The notes under the pieces were generated by a model that was not told the DNA's origin, did not search any database, and saw only the letters and a list, made by a program, of their open reading frames with translations. From a virus, in IMG/VR virus record IMGVR_UViG_3300028610_000533, positions 1-50,710 of that record: DNA of 50,710 nucleotides, one strand, 5' to 3'. A program made the translations under genes and the position numbers. Shown here one piece after another: positions 30,933 through 39,097 of the stretch (positions are counted from its first letter, which is position 1; each line of letters begins with the position of its first letter).

Positions 30933-31241
30933 TTACCCCTTTAGGGCAGCTTCGATAAACTGGACAACTTCTCGGACATCAACACCGGCTGCAAACATGA
31001 AGGGCTTGCCAATGGTAGCTTGTGCGATAGGGTTATTTGCCGATTCTATGCCGCCCCCGAAAGTACGGAATTTAAGCCCCACAAGGCGAACAATGTCGTC
31101 GGTGCGGTTGCCGGACATAGTTGCTTGCGTGTAACATTGAGCAGAACAATATTTGTTAAGCCACGGAGTATCACCGTAAACTCGGCAGGCTTCACTGAAA
31201 TCATACTCTTTATCGCATTGTTGACAGGTTATGTTTTCCAT
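30933..31241 (-). CDS. Hypothetical protein with zinc-binding N-terminus
   Basis: A 102-residue protein from ATG at 31241 with TGGAG upstream. It starts MENITCQQCDKEYDFSEACR, then WLNKYCSAQCYTQ, a likely metal site; the rest is a globular domain (FRTFGGGIESANNPIAQATI). A TTG start at 31301 would add a hydrophobic helix (LFAALAIGAGIYLW) and make it a membrane protein; no ribosome-binding site supports that. Confidence 0.5.
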   Translation of the reverse strand: MENITCQQCDKEYDFSEACRVYGDTPWLNKYCSAQCYTQATMSGNRTDDIVRLVGLKFRTFGGGIESANNPIAQATIGKPFMFAAGVDVREVVQFIEAALKG

Positions 31242-31309
31242 AATACATCTCCATAAATAGATACCCGCCCCAATCGCCAACGCAGCGAAAAGGGCAGGCA
31301 AAGGGGTTA

Positions 31310-31642
31310 TTATTGTACCGAAAAATGCTCTGAGTCCAGAACGCTGTTACAGACATATTTTGCGTGCATATCGTCACCGGCAATCGGGTCGGTATAGTTG
31401 CGAAACAAGCCCTTTATCATATCGTCACGAACCGGCACAGCGTCATCGGGTATTGTGTCGACCTTCTCAAACATCCGATAACAGCAATGGTCGAATGGGA
31501 ACAGCAACCCATCGCGGGCTTCAACTTTGCCGTAAAAGCTAAGACCGTCCGAGCATTGGCCGAGGTGCGTAGGCTGTAACTTGACAATATCGCCCGCGTC
31601 GATTAGCTGTCCTTTTGAGTCTGTAATAATTAACTGCAACAT
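31310..31642 (-). CDS. Hypothetical protein, weakly YopX-like
   Basis: A 110-residue protein from ATG at 31642 with GGGGAGGTG upstream; the longer frame to 31903 is antisense-like shadow sequence within the next gene. Beta-rich: LIITDSKGQLIDAGDIVKLQ, LSFYGKVEARDGLLFPFDHC, which loosely recalls YopX-type phage domains. The tail is acidic and helical. Confidence 0.5.
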   Translation of the reverse strand: MLQLIITDSKGQLIDAGDIVKLQPTHLGQCSDGLSFYGKVEARDGLLFPFDHCCYRMFEKVDTIPDDAVPVRDDMIKGLFRNYTDPIAGDDMHAKYVCNSVLDSEHFSVQ

Positions 31643-31643
31643 C

Positions 31644-31937
31644 TTACACCTCCCCATTCGATACACATGCACGCTTGAGTCCGTCCGAAACCGTGAAGAT
31701 AACCGGATAGCCGTTATCTCTATTGTAGCATATCGGCGGTGTGTCTTTTGGCGATTCAATCCAGCCCGCGCTTTCCATCGCCTCGAACGTTGACTGCTCA
31801 TACTGTGAGCCGTAGCCGTATTGAAACGGTGCGACACAAACAGCTTCATCCGAGTGTCGGATAATACGGACAGAATGATAAGTGTTGCCGTTGACCTTAT
31901 CAAACCACTTTTTAACGACTGCTGTGTACTTCTTCAT
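31644..31937 (-). CDS. Conserved small phage protein (NTYHSVRI/YGYG family)
   Basis: A 97-residue protein: MKKYTAVVKKWFDKVNGNTY, HSVRI, then APFQYGYGSQYEQSTFEAME, a pattern found in many phage early regions. Lies 1 nt upstream of the next gene. Function unknown. Confidence 0.65.
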   Translation of the reverse strand: MKKYTAVVKKWFDKVNGNTYHSVRIIRHSDEAVCVAPFQYGYGSQYEQSTFEAMESAGWIESPKDTPPICYNRDNGYPVIFTVSDGLKRACVSNGEV

Positions 31938-32016
31938 TTCGTAACCCCTTTTTAAAAATATATTGATATTACACGCCCGTTAGTTTATAATTGGGCGTTC
32001 TTTTGTAAGTTAAGAA

Positions 32017-32223
32017 TTATTGCGGGTAACATACAGAGCGAATCAAATCTTGAACTTCGGCCAAAGTGGCTCTGCATGACGGGGCTTGTTGCAGCAAAAT
32101 ACCACAAACTTTTTTACACAATGCGCCGTCTTGTTGGGTTTGGCTGAGCATATCCCAACCTTTACCCCACTCCTTAACCGCTTCTTTCCTGAACAGCTTT
32201 GTTTGCTCTACACTCCACGCCAT
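32017..32223 (-). CDS. 68-residue hypothetical protein
   Basis: MAWSVEQTKLFRKEAVKEWG starts a helical protein with three Cys and ending SVCYPQ. Part of the short leftward operon. No family recognised. Confidence 0.5.
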   Translation of the reverse strand: MAWSVEQTKLFRKEAVKEWGKGWDMLSQTQQDGALCKKVCGILLQQAPSCRATLAEVQDLIRSVCYPQ

Positions 32224-32254
32224 AATTATACCCCTTTACAATAAAGATTAACGG

Positions 32255-32431
32255 TTAGATATAAATGCTGGTTTCGGGCATTTTGGCGCGGCCGGCGATA
32301 CGGTGCAAGTATCGGCATAGACGGATAGAGACTTCTGAGTAGTATAAGGTTTCAAAAGCTTCTTCGATGTCTTGTGTGATTCCTGATTGAACAACAGTTA
32401 TCATATAGTCTACCCATTGTTGCTTATCCAT
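32255..32431 (-). CDS. 58-residue hypothetical protein, first gene of the second leftward operon
   Basis: ATG at 32431 with GAGGTG upstream (MDKQQWVDYMITVVQSGITQ). Helical, with AFETLYYSEVSIRLCRYLHR. A terminator-like hairpin lies just before it at 32452-32495, so its expression may be attenuated. The longer frame to 32524 runs through that hairpin and is not used. Confidence 0.5.
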   Translation of the reverse strand: MDKQQWVDYMITVVQSGITQDIEEAFETLYYSEVSIRLCRYLHRIAGRAKMPETSIYI

Positions 32432-32442
32432 AATACACCTCA

Positions 32443-32495
32443 TAAAGAAAAAGACCCGCCCAGAACAAGCTTGCGGGGAAGTTCCGAACGGGTCT
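32443..32495 (-). terminator. Terminator-like hairpin in the leader of the second leftward operon
   Basis: Minus-strand AGACCCG (32489-32495) pairs with CGGGTCT (32452-32458), with an inner GAAC/GTTC stem, followed by TTTTCTTT. As no gene lies upstream on this strand before the divergent late promoter, it most likely acts as an attenuator of the operon below it. Confidence 0.6.
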
Positions 32496-32584
32496 GAGTG
32501 AAAATCGAATTTTGAAGGTTGCAAGCCATACTAAAACCTTGCAAATATATCAGAGAAGTCAAATGCAAAAATAACGAGACAAGG

Positions 32585-32613
32585 CATAAGTGCAGTAAAA
32601 ATAGACACTTATG
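32585..32613. repeat. 8-bp inverted repeat CATAAGTG / CACTTATG
   Basis: CATAAGTG (32585-32592) and CACTTATG (32606-32613) are perfect inverse complements 13 nt apart, between the two divergent operons and about 40 bp upstream of the late promoter. Possible operator or RNA hairpin. Confidence 0.45.
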
Positions 32614-32642
32614 GGCGAAAAAAAATATAATAAAGATTATAC

Positions 32643-32670
32643 TTGCTATTTCAACCAACTATGATACAAT
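32643..32670 (+). promoter_or_regulatory. Candidate late promoter
   Basis: TTGCTA (32643-32648), 16-nt spacer, TACAAT (32665-32670) with TG one base upstream (extended -10). It is the only promoter-like site seen before the first late gene at 32713 and would drive the entire structural operon. Confidence 0.5.
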
Positions 32671-32712
32671 GAGCTCGTAAAAATAACATGACAGAAATGT
32701 TCAAGAGGTTAG

Positions 32713-33972
32713 ATGCGTAAACTGTTACTGATATTCTTATTGTTCGCTTCCCCCCTATTCGCTCAGGAGCTTGTGAGGTATGGCACTTTTGAGTTGAATA
32801 CAGATTTCCCTAATTTATTGACAACTAACCCCGATTTCTCAGATTGGTCGGGTGGCGATCCTGTAGGGTATACAGTAACGGTCAATGGTGATGGTGATGT
32901 AAGCGAGGTAGGGCAGGGGCTGTTTAATGGGGGTGGGGGAACCGGGGCGGCCAATTTATTCCACTCAGCCCCCGCAAACTCAGGGCAATTCAACACAGCA
33001 AACTTCCTAGACGCCACAACTCAGTATAATATAGATATTGATTATTGGCAGAATGTCGGCTCTGATGATACTGATTTTCAATTTGCATCCGGCGGGGACA
33101 CGATAGCAACTCTGAACGCTTCGGCACATTGGGCGGTAGAGGGTACTACCGGGGCACAAGCTGAGAAGTTAGGGTGGATTCGAGCCAACCCCGGAAACAC
33201 AATGGACGCCACCTACGACAATATATTCGTCCGGGCTTTGGGTGTTACGGGATGGTTATGGGTTGATGAGTGGAACCTTACAAATGATGCAGATGCAGTA
33301 TGGGAAGCATTAGCAAATGGTACAAATAACGTTCTGAGACAGGCAATCGCCGGAAGTGCAGAGAATGACGTTTTCAGGTGCAGGTTCACGGTGTCGGGCA
33401 TAACCTTCGACGCTGATACCTTCTTAAATGTAACAATGGACCAAGCGGACGGACTACAACCGGGTGCAAGGATAATAAATGATGGCAGTTACGATATTTA
33501 CGTCAAAGCCGGGGCAAGTGGAACGGGGATCATATTTCAGGTGATAAACGGTGACACTGGCGACACAATGACACTCGAAAGCGTATCTTTAGTTGACCCG
33601 ACCATAACCACTGACCAGATAGTAACTTACGGTCCAGGAGTAGTACAAAATGGTCTTGCCAATGAGGATATAGGACCTGTAGGGGTATATAGCCGGACAG
33701 GAACACACAATAGTAAGGATTATTACAAATCAGACATAACTCACCCAGACGGAGCAGGGGGAGTGACAAACTGGTTTATATGGTGGGATAACGTGGACTC
33801 ATGGATAACAAGCACAGTTCTGGGCACGAATGGCACAAACTATTGGAAAAGAACCAACGCAGAGCCGGCAGGGGACTATACAAACCAGGGTAACGCAGCG
33901 GGGACAATAACAGCAGAGGCAGGGGATGAAGTAGCAACAAACCGCAGGAGAAGGTATAAGGGGCGTAGATAA
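32713..33972 (+). CDS. Signal-peptide virion or secreted protein, unknown
   Basis: A 419-residue protein, first gene of the late operon, preceded by AAGAGG. MRKLLLIFLLFASPLFAQ is a signal sequence with a clean cleavage site. The mature part has two jelly-roll-like segments (YGTFELNTDFPNLLTTNPDF, and near 200-300 FRCRFTVSGITFDADTFLNV) resembling carbohydrate-binding or fibre domains, and an Arg-rich end (NRRRRYKGRR). It may be a virion adhesin or decoration. It shares its last base with the terminase start. Confidence 0.55.
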   Translation: MRKLLLIFLLFASPLFAQELVRYGTFELNTDFPNLLTTNPDFSDWSGGDPVGYTVTVNGDGDVSEVGQGLFNGGGGTGAANLFHSAPANSGQFNTANFLDATTQYNIDIDYWQNVGSDDTDFQFASGGDTIATLNASAHWAVEGTTGAQAEKLGWIRANPGNTMDATYDNIFVRALGVTGWLWVDEWNLTNDADAVWEALANGTNNVLRQAIAGSAENDVFRCRFTVSGITFDADTFLNVTMDQADGLQPGARIINDGSYDIYVKAGASGTGIIFQVINGDTGDTMTLESVSLVDPTITTDQIVTYGPGVVQNGLANEDIGPVGVYSRTGTHNSKDYYKSDITHPDGAGGVTNWFIWWDNVDSWITSTVLGTNGTNYWKRTNAEPAGDYTNQGNAAGTITAEAGDEVATNRRRRYKGRR

Positions 33973-34325
33973 TGCCAAAGGAAGTAAAGAGGAAAGTAGG
34001 TAGGCCAAAGCGGGTATACACCGAAGATGAGATAGCAAGCGTAACACGATACGCCCGCATGGGCTGTCATACGCTTACAATAGCCAATGCAACGGGTATT
34101 CCAGAGTCTAACCTGAGACAGAATTTTAGTGAAGTAATGCTTAAACAAAGGGCTTTGCATAAAGTAGACCTGAGAAAAGAACAGGGGAAAGCCTGCAAGA
34201 ACGGTAATCCAGCCCTATTGATATTCCTCGGCAAGAACATACTTGAGCAGAAGGACAAGGTAGAGACGGACGTAAACCACCATGTAGCGGATTTGGCGAC
34301 ATTTCTGAAGGCTATGAAGACATGA
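33972..34325 (+). CDS. Terminase small subunit
   Basis: A 117-residue basic protein: N-terminal GRPKRVYTEDEIASVTRYAR and a helix-turn-helix-like TLTIANATGIPESNLRQNFS, then ALLIFLGKNILEQKDKVETD, typical of small terminases that recognise packaging sites. Directly upstream of the large subunit region. DNA recognition is inferred; the exact family is not established. Confidence 0.75.
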   Translation: MPKEVKRKVGRPKRVYTEDEIASVTRYARMGCHTLTIANATGIPESNLRQNFSEVMLKQRALHKVDLRKEQGKACKNGNPALLIFLGKNILEQKDKVETDVNHHVADLATFLKAMKT

Positions 34326-34873
34326 AGATATGCAAGAAACAGGACTGTGTGAACGTATTGACGGGCAAGGCTGTTTATTGTTCTGATCGGTGCAGGCAGC
34401 AGGCGTCACGGTTGAGGCGAAGTGTGACAAAGGCACCTGTGACAAGCAAGTGTGACAAGCAACCCGTGACAGACCATAATCCACTAACCCGTGACAACCC
34501 GCCAAATAAAGAGCCTCAGATTGACTCAGGATCGACGAACTCGGACAAGGTGGTACTACAGCACCCCCCAAATCGGGGAATCTTAAGCGTAGATGAAATA
34601 GAGCGGGCTGTTAAGAAAGTCAAGGCAGAGCGCGAAGGTTGCCCCAATGATTGGCTCGATAGAATCAACTCATTACCAGTGGGTGTGGTTCGCCCCCTGT
34701 TTGGTGTAACTGGCGAACTAAGAGACAGGACACATCAACAACTACAATCCTCGATGCCCCGAACAAGTTGGCAGTCAAGCCAGGAGTATGCCGAGGTTAT
34801 CTATCGTCTACTCTATTGGGCCGACGAACAGTTGAGGGGTGTGTTTATCCCATCATGGAGGGCAGCGGCTTAA
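34322..34873 (+). CDS. Zinc-binding protein between terminase genes
   Basis: A 183-residue protein with an N-terminal zinc knuckle (CKKQDCVNVLTGKAVYCSDR, CRQQ), a low-complexity Thr/Asp/Pro linker that coincides with the GTGACAA repeats at DNA level, and a helical C-terminal domain (LSVDEIERAVKKVKAEREG...). Possibly a replication or packaging accessory protein. It overlaps the small terminase by 4 nt and the large subunit by 1 nt. Confidence 0.55.
   Translation: MKICKKQDCVNVLTGKAVYCSDRCRQQASRLRRSVTKAPVTSKCDKQPVTDHNPLTRDNPPNKEPQIDSGSTNSDKVVLQHPPNRGILSVDEIERAVKKVKAEREGCPNDWLDRINSLPVGVVRPLFGVTGELRDRTHQQLQSSMPRTSWQSSQEYAEVIYRLLYWADEQLRGVFIPSWRAAA
34424..34497 (+). repeat. Five GTGACA repeats, possible packaging site
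   Basis: GTGACAA at 34424, 34439, 34452 and 34491 and GTGACAG at 34466, all on one strand, spaced 13-15 nt (25 for the last). An inverse CGTCAC lies at 34414. They fall inside a coding region next to the terminase genes, where pac sites of headful phages commonly lie. Confidence 0.45.
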
Positions 34874-36342
34874 TGCCTAAATCAGACCAACAACTATTCC
34901 TCGACAAGTACAAGCCCGACCCGATAGGGTTCGAGTGTGAGGTGCTGGACGTCAAGCGAGAACACATCTGGCATAAGATGGTAGAGGTAGCGGAAGGTGT
35001 AAGGGACCATCAGAAGACTTGTGTATTCGCAGGGCACGGAGTATCGAAGACATTCAATCTTGCCAGAATAGCATTGTGGTTCTTATACACCCATATCCCC
35101 AGCACGGTAATAACCACAGCCCCGATATTCGACCAGGTAGAGAAGCTTCTCTGGAAGGAGATGCACACAGCCCATTCACAGGCCCGTATACCTTTGGGCG
35201 GCAAGATGACCAAAACCCAGCTTGATGTAGACCCTGAGGCTAAGTGGTTCGCCTACGGGTTCAGTACGAAGGCTGACACGGTAACAGGTGAAGCAACGAG
35301 GATGCAGGGCTATCATAATAAGTATGTGCTGATTATCTTCGATGAGGCTGCTGGTATTCCCTCTGCGATATGGAAGGCATCCGATCATCTGCTCACTAAC
35401 CCCAATTGCAAGATAGTAGCGGTTGGCAATCCTACTGCTTCACAAGGTTCTTTCGCTGAGTGTGAAGATGACCCAACATGGCACTTCATCCGGATAAGTG
35501 TTAAAGATACCCCCAATTTCAAGGAGGATAAGGAGGTCATACCGGAGGTGTCAGGCAGGTCGTATGAGGAAATGATACGCCGGAAGTACGGGGAGGAATC
35601 TATTGAGTATGGGGTTAGGGTAGATGGCAGGAAACCGGAATACACACAAGGGACGTATCTGGGTAAGTGGTTGAGTGAGATAGAGGATAAGGGACAGGTT
35701 GGTTCTATCTCCCACGAGCCGGGGGCAAAGGTTTTCACAATATGGGATTATGGCAACGTATATAATGCGATATGGTTCGTGCAGCTTATCCGAGAGCAGA
35801 TACGATTGATTGACTTCTACTTTGACGGTGAGGGATTGGGGTTGCCTAAGTATGCCCTTATCCTCAAAAATAAACCCTACATCTATGACGACAACTTTGC
35901 AGGGGCTGATATGTGGGGTTCTAACGCAAAGAGCGGTCAGACAGGACTGAACACGGTTGACGTTGCTAAAGAGCTCGGTATCAATTTCAGGATGGTCCCC
36001 GATGTGTCTGTGAGGGACCGCATCGAGGCGGCGCGTGGTATAATTCACAAGTGCTGGTTCTCCGAAGAAGCGAGGGAGGGCTTTGTGGGCTTGAAGAACT
36101 GGCGACAGCGCAAGAATGAAGCATTGAGCACACCCGACAAGCCTGTGTACTTCCAGGAGGCGGTAAAGGACTGGACCCGGCATGTAGGGGACGCTTTCAG
36201 TCATTTGGGAGTAGTGTATCGGTATATGTCTGTGTTGGGTGAGACGTTCGGGCAGACTTCAAAAGACTTACCAGTACAGCAATCACATAGCAGTTACGAC
36301 AACTGTGTTCTAACCCGTGGACTCGGAAGGAGGACGGCATGA
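34873..36342 (+). CDS. Terminase large subunit
   Basis: A 489-residue packaging motor. Walker A-like AGHGVSKT at 53-60 (a variant of GxGxGKT), Walker B IIFDEAAG with D157/E158, coupling motif VAVGNPTASQG at 182-192. Nuclease domain: FTIWDYGN with D292, then IDFYFDGE and a later acidic DDNFAGADMWG. It cuts and pumps the genome into the prohead with the portal. The start at 34873 overlaps the previous stop by one base; an earlier in-frame ATG at 34768 would lie inside the upstream gene. Confidence 0.9.
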   Translation: MPKSDQQLFLDKYKPDPIGFECEVLDVKREHIWHKMVEVAEGVRDHQKTCVFAGHGVSKTFNLARIALWFLYTHIPSTVITTAPIFDQVEKLLWKEMHTAHSQARIPLGGKMTKTQLDVDPEAKWFAYGFSTKADTVTGEATRMQGYHNKYVLIIFDEAAGIPSAIWKASDHLLTNPNCKIVAVGNPTASQGSFAECEDDPTWHFIRISVKDTPNFKEDKEVIPEVSGRSYEEMIRRKYGEESIEYGVRVDGRKPEYTQGTYLGKWLSEIEDKGQVGSISHEPGAKVFTIWDYGNVYNAIWFVQLIREQIRLIDFYFDGEGLGLPKYALILKNKPYIYDDNFAGADMWGSNAKSGQTGLNTVDVAKELGINFRMVPDVSVRDRIEAARGIIHKCWFSEEAREGFVGLKNWRQRKNEALSTPDKPVYFQEAVKDWTRHVGDAFSHLGVVYRYMSVLGETFGQTSKDLPVQQSHSSYDNCVLTRGLGRRTA

Positions 36343-36506
36343 AGTGTTATATCTGTAAAAGTAAGCTTACATCTCAAAGGGCTAAGTGTGAGGGCTATAA
36401 GGGTCATGTATGCGAGAATTGTGACAAACCTGTACCTTTCAGAACATGCAGAGGATCGGGCACTTATTTAGCGGTGTATAAAAGTATGGTTATCCAGATA
36501 GCATGA
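36339..36506 (+). CDS. 55-residue zinc-ribbon peptide
   Basis: ATG at 36339 overlaps the terminase stop (ATGA). MKCYICKSKLTSQRAKCEG and later VCENCDKPVPFRTC give CxxC pairs of a zinc ribbon. Preceded by GGAAGGAGG. Unknown role; such peptides commonly fill the gap between terminase and portal. Confidence 0.55.
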   Translation: MKCYICKSKLTSQRAKCEGYKGHVCENCDKPVPFRTCRGSGTYLAVYKSMVIQIA

Positions 36507-36516
36507 GGACAGTATA

Positions 36517-36678
36517 ATGGTAGGTGTATTTGTTGGGATATTTGGCACGATGATGGTTCTAGGTGTTTATCTCGGGCACCAGATTGACAAGCTAAGACGG
36601 AGGGTGAAACATTTAGAGAACCAGTTGTGGCAGGAGAATATGCCCGTGGAAGATGATATTAGAAGGCGGACGGCATAG
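36517..36678 (+). CDS. 53-residue membrane peptide with coiled coil
   Basis: ATG at 36517 to TAG at 36676-36678. One hydrophobic helix (MVGVFVGIFGTMMVLGVYLG) then a basic coiled coil (KLRRRVKHLENQLWQEN). Similar in plan to the protein at 13436. A role in lysis or membrane regulation is possible. Confidence 0.5.
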   Translation: MVGVFVGIFGTMMVLGVYLGHQIDKLRRRVKHLENQLWQENMPVEDDIRRRTA

Positions 36679-36679
36679 A

Positions 36680-36823
36680 ATGGCGTGTACAAGATGTAGC
36701 AGGTTTATGATGTTCATGGCGAGGCACTTCGGCAAGAAGCATGTCTCCATTGATGACGGATATGAGTGCGTGACTTACTCATTCAGAGGCCAGATGTATG
36801 TATGGAAGTTCAATAAGATATAG
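36680..36823 (+). CDS. 47-residue hypothetical peptide
   Basis: ATG at 36680, 1 nt after the previous stop, to TAG at 36821-36823. MACTRCSRFMMFMARHFGKK, with CxxC and a third Cys. Unknown function. Confidence 0.45.
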   Translation: MACTRCSRFMMFMARHFGKKHVSIDDGYECVTYSFRGQMYVWKFNKI

Positions 36824-36832
36824 GGAGGCCAA

Positions 36833-37102
36833 ATGGAAACGAGCGATGACCCCAATACATTGTTAGCTGGTTTATTCAGTAAAGGCGGTGGATTACTGCA
36901 AGGTGCTGGACGTGACCTGTTCGGTGGTGACGAAAGACCGCCCGTAGCCACCGCAGAGCCCGAAACACCAACAAGAACAGCCACTGCCCAGCCCCAGTTA
37001 TCAGAACAGGCAAGGAGAAACCGCAGGCGGCGCAGTGCTTCGGTATTGTCACAGAACTTTGCTCCTCCGACACTCGGTACGGGCGGACAGTTAGGGATAT
37101 AG
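36833..37102 (+). CDS. Small conserved phage structural-module protein
   Basis: An 89-residue protein, preceded by AGGGAGG. Low-complexity Gly/Pro/Thr middle; the conserved end RRRRSASVLSQNFAPPTLGT recalls a tail motif (RRxxASVLT...PPTLG) seen in small proteins before the portal in many podoviruses. Probably an assembly or accessory protein. Confidence 0.55.
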   Translation: METSDDPNTLLAGLFSKGGGLLQGAGRDLFGGDERPPVATAEPETPTRTATAQPQLSEQARRNRRRRSASVLSQNFAPPTLGTGGQLGI

Positions 37103-37103
37103 C

Positions 37104-38879
37104 ATGAGTATAACTGCATGGCAAAACAGAAAGCTATTCGACCGGATATTTGATCGGTGGAAAGAAAAGGACCATGATTACGGCACAGCAAACCGTAACC
37201 GTGAGACAATCTCCACGTTCTTCCGAAGTGACGAGATCATTGAAACAGACGATAAAGGGCGGTTGGTGGGGCAGGAGATATTCAACGGCAGCGGTTCGTG
37301 GTTCTCCCGTATGATGGCGAACGGCTTTCAGGGTTCTCTGGTGTCGAAGAATATATCATGGATTCGTTACCAGATGGAACAGTTTGAGTTGAAGGGTGTC
37401 GATCAGCTTGACGCATGGTTGCAGCGTGTCAAGAGGTATATGGCGGATGTTTACCAGCGGTCGAACTTTTACGACATTCAGCCCCAATTCACTCACGATG
37501 GAGTAACTACAGGGAGCCCGGTCATATTCGGGGAGGAGAACATTCTTGAGCAAAGGATAATGTGGCAGCCCCAGCATTTCAAGAATGTGCGGGTTTACTA
37601 TAACAAATGGAACCTCGCCGAAGGCGTGATAGTCCGTGACAGGACGTGGACCGCAAAGCAGTTGATGGATGAATTTGTAGGTCCCGACGACGAAGCGGGT
37701 ACTAAGCGAAAAGAGATTCTAAGCCAGAACGCCAACTCGTCCATCAACGCAGGACAGCTTGACGACCTGTTTACAGTCTACAGGGCGGTGTTTAAGAGAA
37801 CCGATCCTATTTGGGACGGGCGGGGCGAGGGAGCTTTTAAGCGTCCGCAGGGGGACCATGAGTGGCTGACTGCATGGTTTGAGGATTTGGTGGACGCAGA
37901 CGCCCGAAAGAAAGACCGACCATTGAATGAGAATATGGGCGACTTCTCACAACCGTTCTCTATATGGAACTTCGACAAGAAACCGTGGGAAGCCACAAGC
38001 AGGACACCCGCATTTTACGCACTATGGGACAATCTGAGCTTACAGCAACTCGACAAGAACTACATCGAAGACATGCAAACCCAAAACAGAAGACCCGTGA
38101 TAGCAATGAAGACCATGAACGGCAGACTAAAGTTGGGGCCAGAAGGTGAAATGTTTGTGAGCGAGGCAGAATATGATCGCCCACCCAAACCCATTGACCG
38201 TATCAGCGGCCTACAGTTCAATCTTGACTGGATGGAGAATAAAGAGGAAGCTTTACGCAGGTGGTTCTTTGTGGATATGTTCCAGATGTTCTCCCAACTG
38301 GCGACGGACAACAAGCAGCCCGTAAGTGCCCAGCAGATATGGCGGATGGCGGGCGAGAAGTCCACGCAGTTAAGCCCCGCCGTAGAAACTCACAGCGCCC
38401 ATCTTGAAACAAGCGACGCCCGCATGATCGATATAGAAGCCCGTGCAGGCAGGGGTCCTTTTGCTCCCGATGAGATGGCGAACGTGACGGATATTGTGGT
38501 TAGCCAGCTTGGAAGAAATGCCCGCACAATTGGTATCCAGCCCGTATTCATAGGTCCTCTTGCCCAGGCCCAAAAAGTCAGCCAGGCACTCGAACCCATC
38601 CAGACGGGACTTGAAGCCGCCCGACCTGTTATAGAGATATTCCCAGAGGCCCGTCACGCTTACCGTCCTTACAAGATCATAGAACTGCAAAACGAGGCGA
38701 TTGACTTCCCCCAGGAAGCGGTTGTACCAGAAGAAGAGTGGCAAAAGATCGTACAATCCGAGAGACAGGCTCTCGCCCAACAGCGACAGGCGGAACTGGC
38801 TATTGAAATGGCAAAGGCTGCTCCGAGTGTAAGCGGTGAAGTGAATGAGAGCAGTATTTTAGCGAAGGTGGCGGGATGA
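37104..38879 (+). CDS. Portal (head-tail connector) protein
   Basis: A 591-residue protein. The N-terminus (LFDRIFDRWKEKDHDYGTAN) and blocks such as QEIFNGSGSWFSRMMANGFQ, FYDIQPQFTHDGVTTGSPVI, VRVYYNKWNLAEGVIVRDRT and later LQFNLDWMENKEEALRRWFF match the podovirus head-to-tail connecting protein family. Twelve copies would form the packaging ring at the capsid vertex. The C-terminal helical region (about 480-591) probably forms the barrel. Length is typical for the family. Confidence 0.85.
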   Translation: MSITAWQNRKLFDRIFDRWKEKDHDYGTANRNRETISTFFRSDEIIETDDKGRLVGQEIFNGSGSWFSRMMANGFQGSLVSKNISWIRYQMEQFELKGVDQLDAWLQRVKRYMADVYQRSNFYDIQPQFTHDGVTTGSPVIFGEENILEQRIMWQPQHFKNVRVYYNKWNLAEGVIVRDRTWTAKQLMDEFVGPDDEAGTKRKEILSQNANSSINAGQLDDLFTVYRAVFKRTDPIWDGRGEGAFKRPQGDHEWLTAWFEDLVDADARKKDRPLNENMGDFSQPFSIWNFDKKPWEATSRTPAFYALWDNLSLQQLDKNYIEDMQTQNRRPVIAMKTMNGRLKLGPEGEMFVSEAEYDRPPKPIDRISGLQFNLDWMENKEEALRRWFFVDMFQMFSQLATDNKQPVSAQQIWRMAGEKSTQLSPAVETHSAHLETSDARMIDIEARAGRGPFAPDEMANVTDIVVSQLGRNARTIGIQPVFIGPLAQAQKVSQALEPIQTGLEAARPVIEIFPEARHAYRPYKIIELQNEAIDFPQEAVVPEEEWQKIVQSERQALAQQRQAELAIEMAKAAPSVSGEVNESSILAKVAG

Positions 38880-39004
38880 AGAAACATGACTGGCAGGCGC
38901 AAAGAGATGATAAGAATCCCGGTTATATTAAATGGGTTTGTTTGGTCTGCGGTATAGAAAAAAGAGGGATGAGTACACGAGTTGATGGTAAGTGTAAGGA
39001 GTAA
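38876..39004 (+). CDS. 42-residue zinc-type peptide
   Basis: ATG at 38876 overlaps the portal stop (ATGA). MKKHDWQAQRDDKNPGYIKW, then VCLVCGIEKR and a final Cys. Unknown role. Confidence 0.45.
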   Translation: MKKHDWQAQRDDKNPGYIKWVCLVCGIEKRGMSTRVDGKCKE

Positions 39005-39007
39005 ATA

Positions 39008-39097
39008 ATGCCAAGGCACACAAAAGCAAAAAGAGCGGAGAACCGAAAGAACCGGAAGGCTGCAAAGAAAGCTGTGCGGAAGGCAAGGCGTAAATGA
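39008..39097 (+). CDS. 29-residue highly basic micropeptide
   Basis: ATG at 39008 to TGA at 39095-39097, overlapping the next start at 39094. Fifteen of 29 residues are Lys or Arg (start MPRHTKAKRAEK). It is a single basic helix, like the 21-residue peptide at 13846, and is coupled on both sides, which supports translation. DNA or RNA binding is likely but unproven. Confidence 0.5.
   Translation: MPRHTKAKRAENRKNRKAAKKAVRKARRK

Noticed and set aside
31643-31903. Upstream extension of the gene at 31310-31642
   Set aside because: It overlaps the conserved gene at 31644-31937 in another frame; GGGGAGGTG before 31642 marks the real start.
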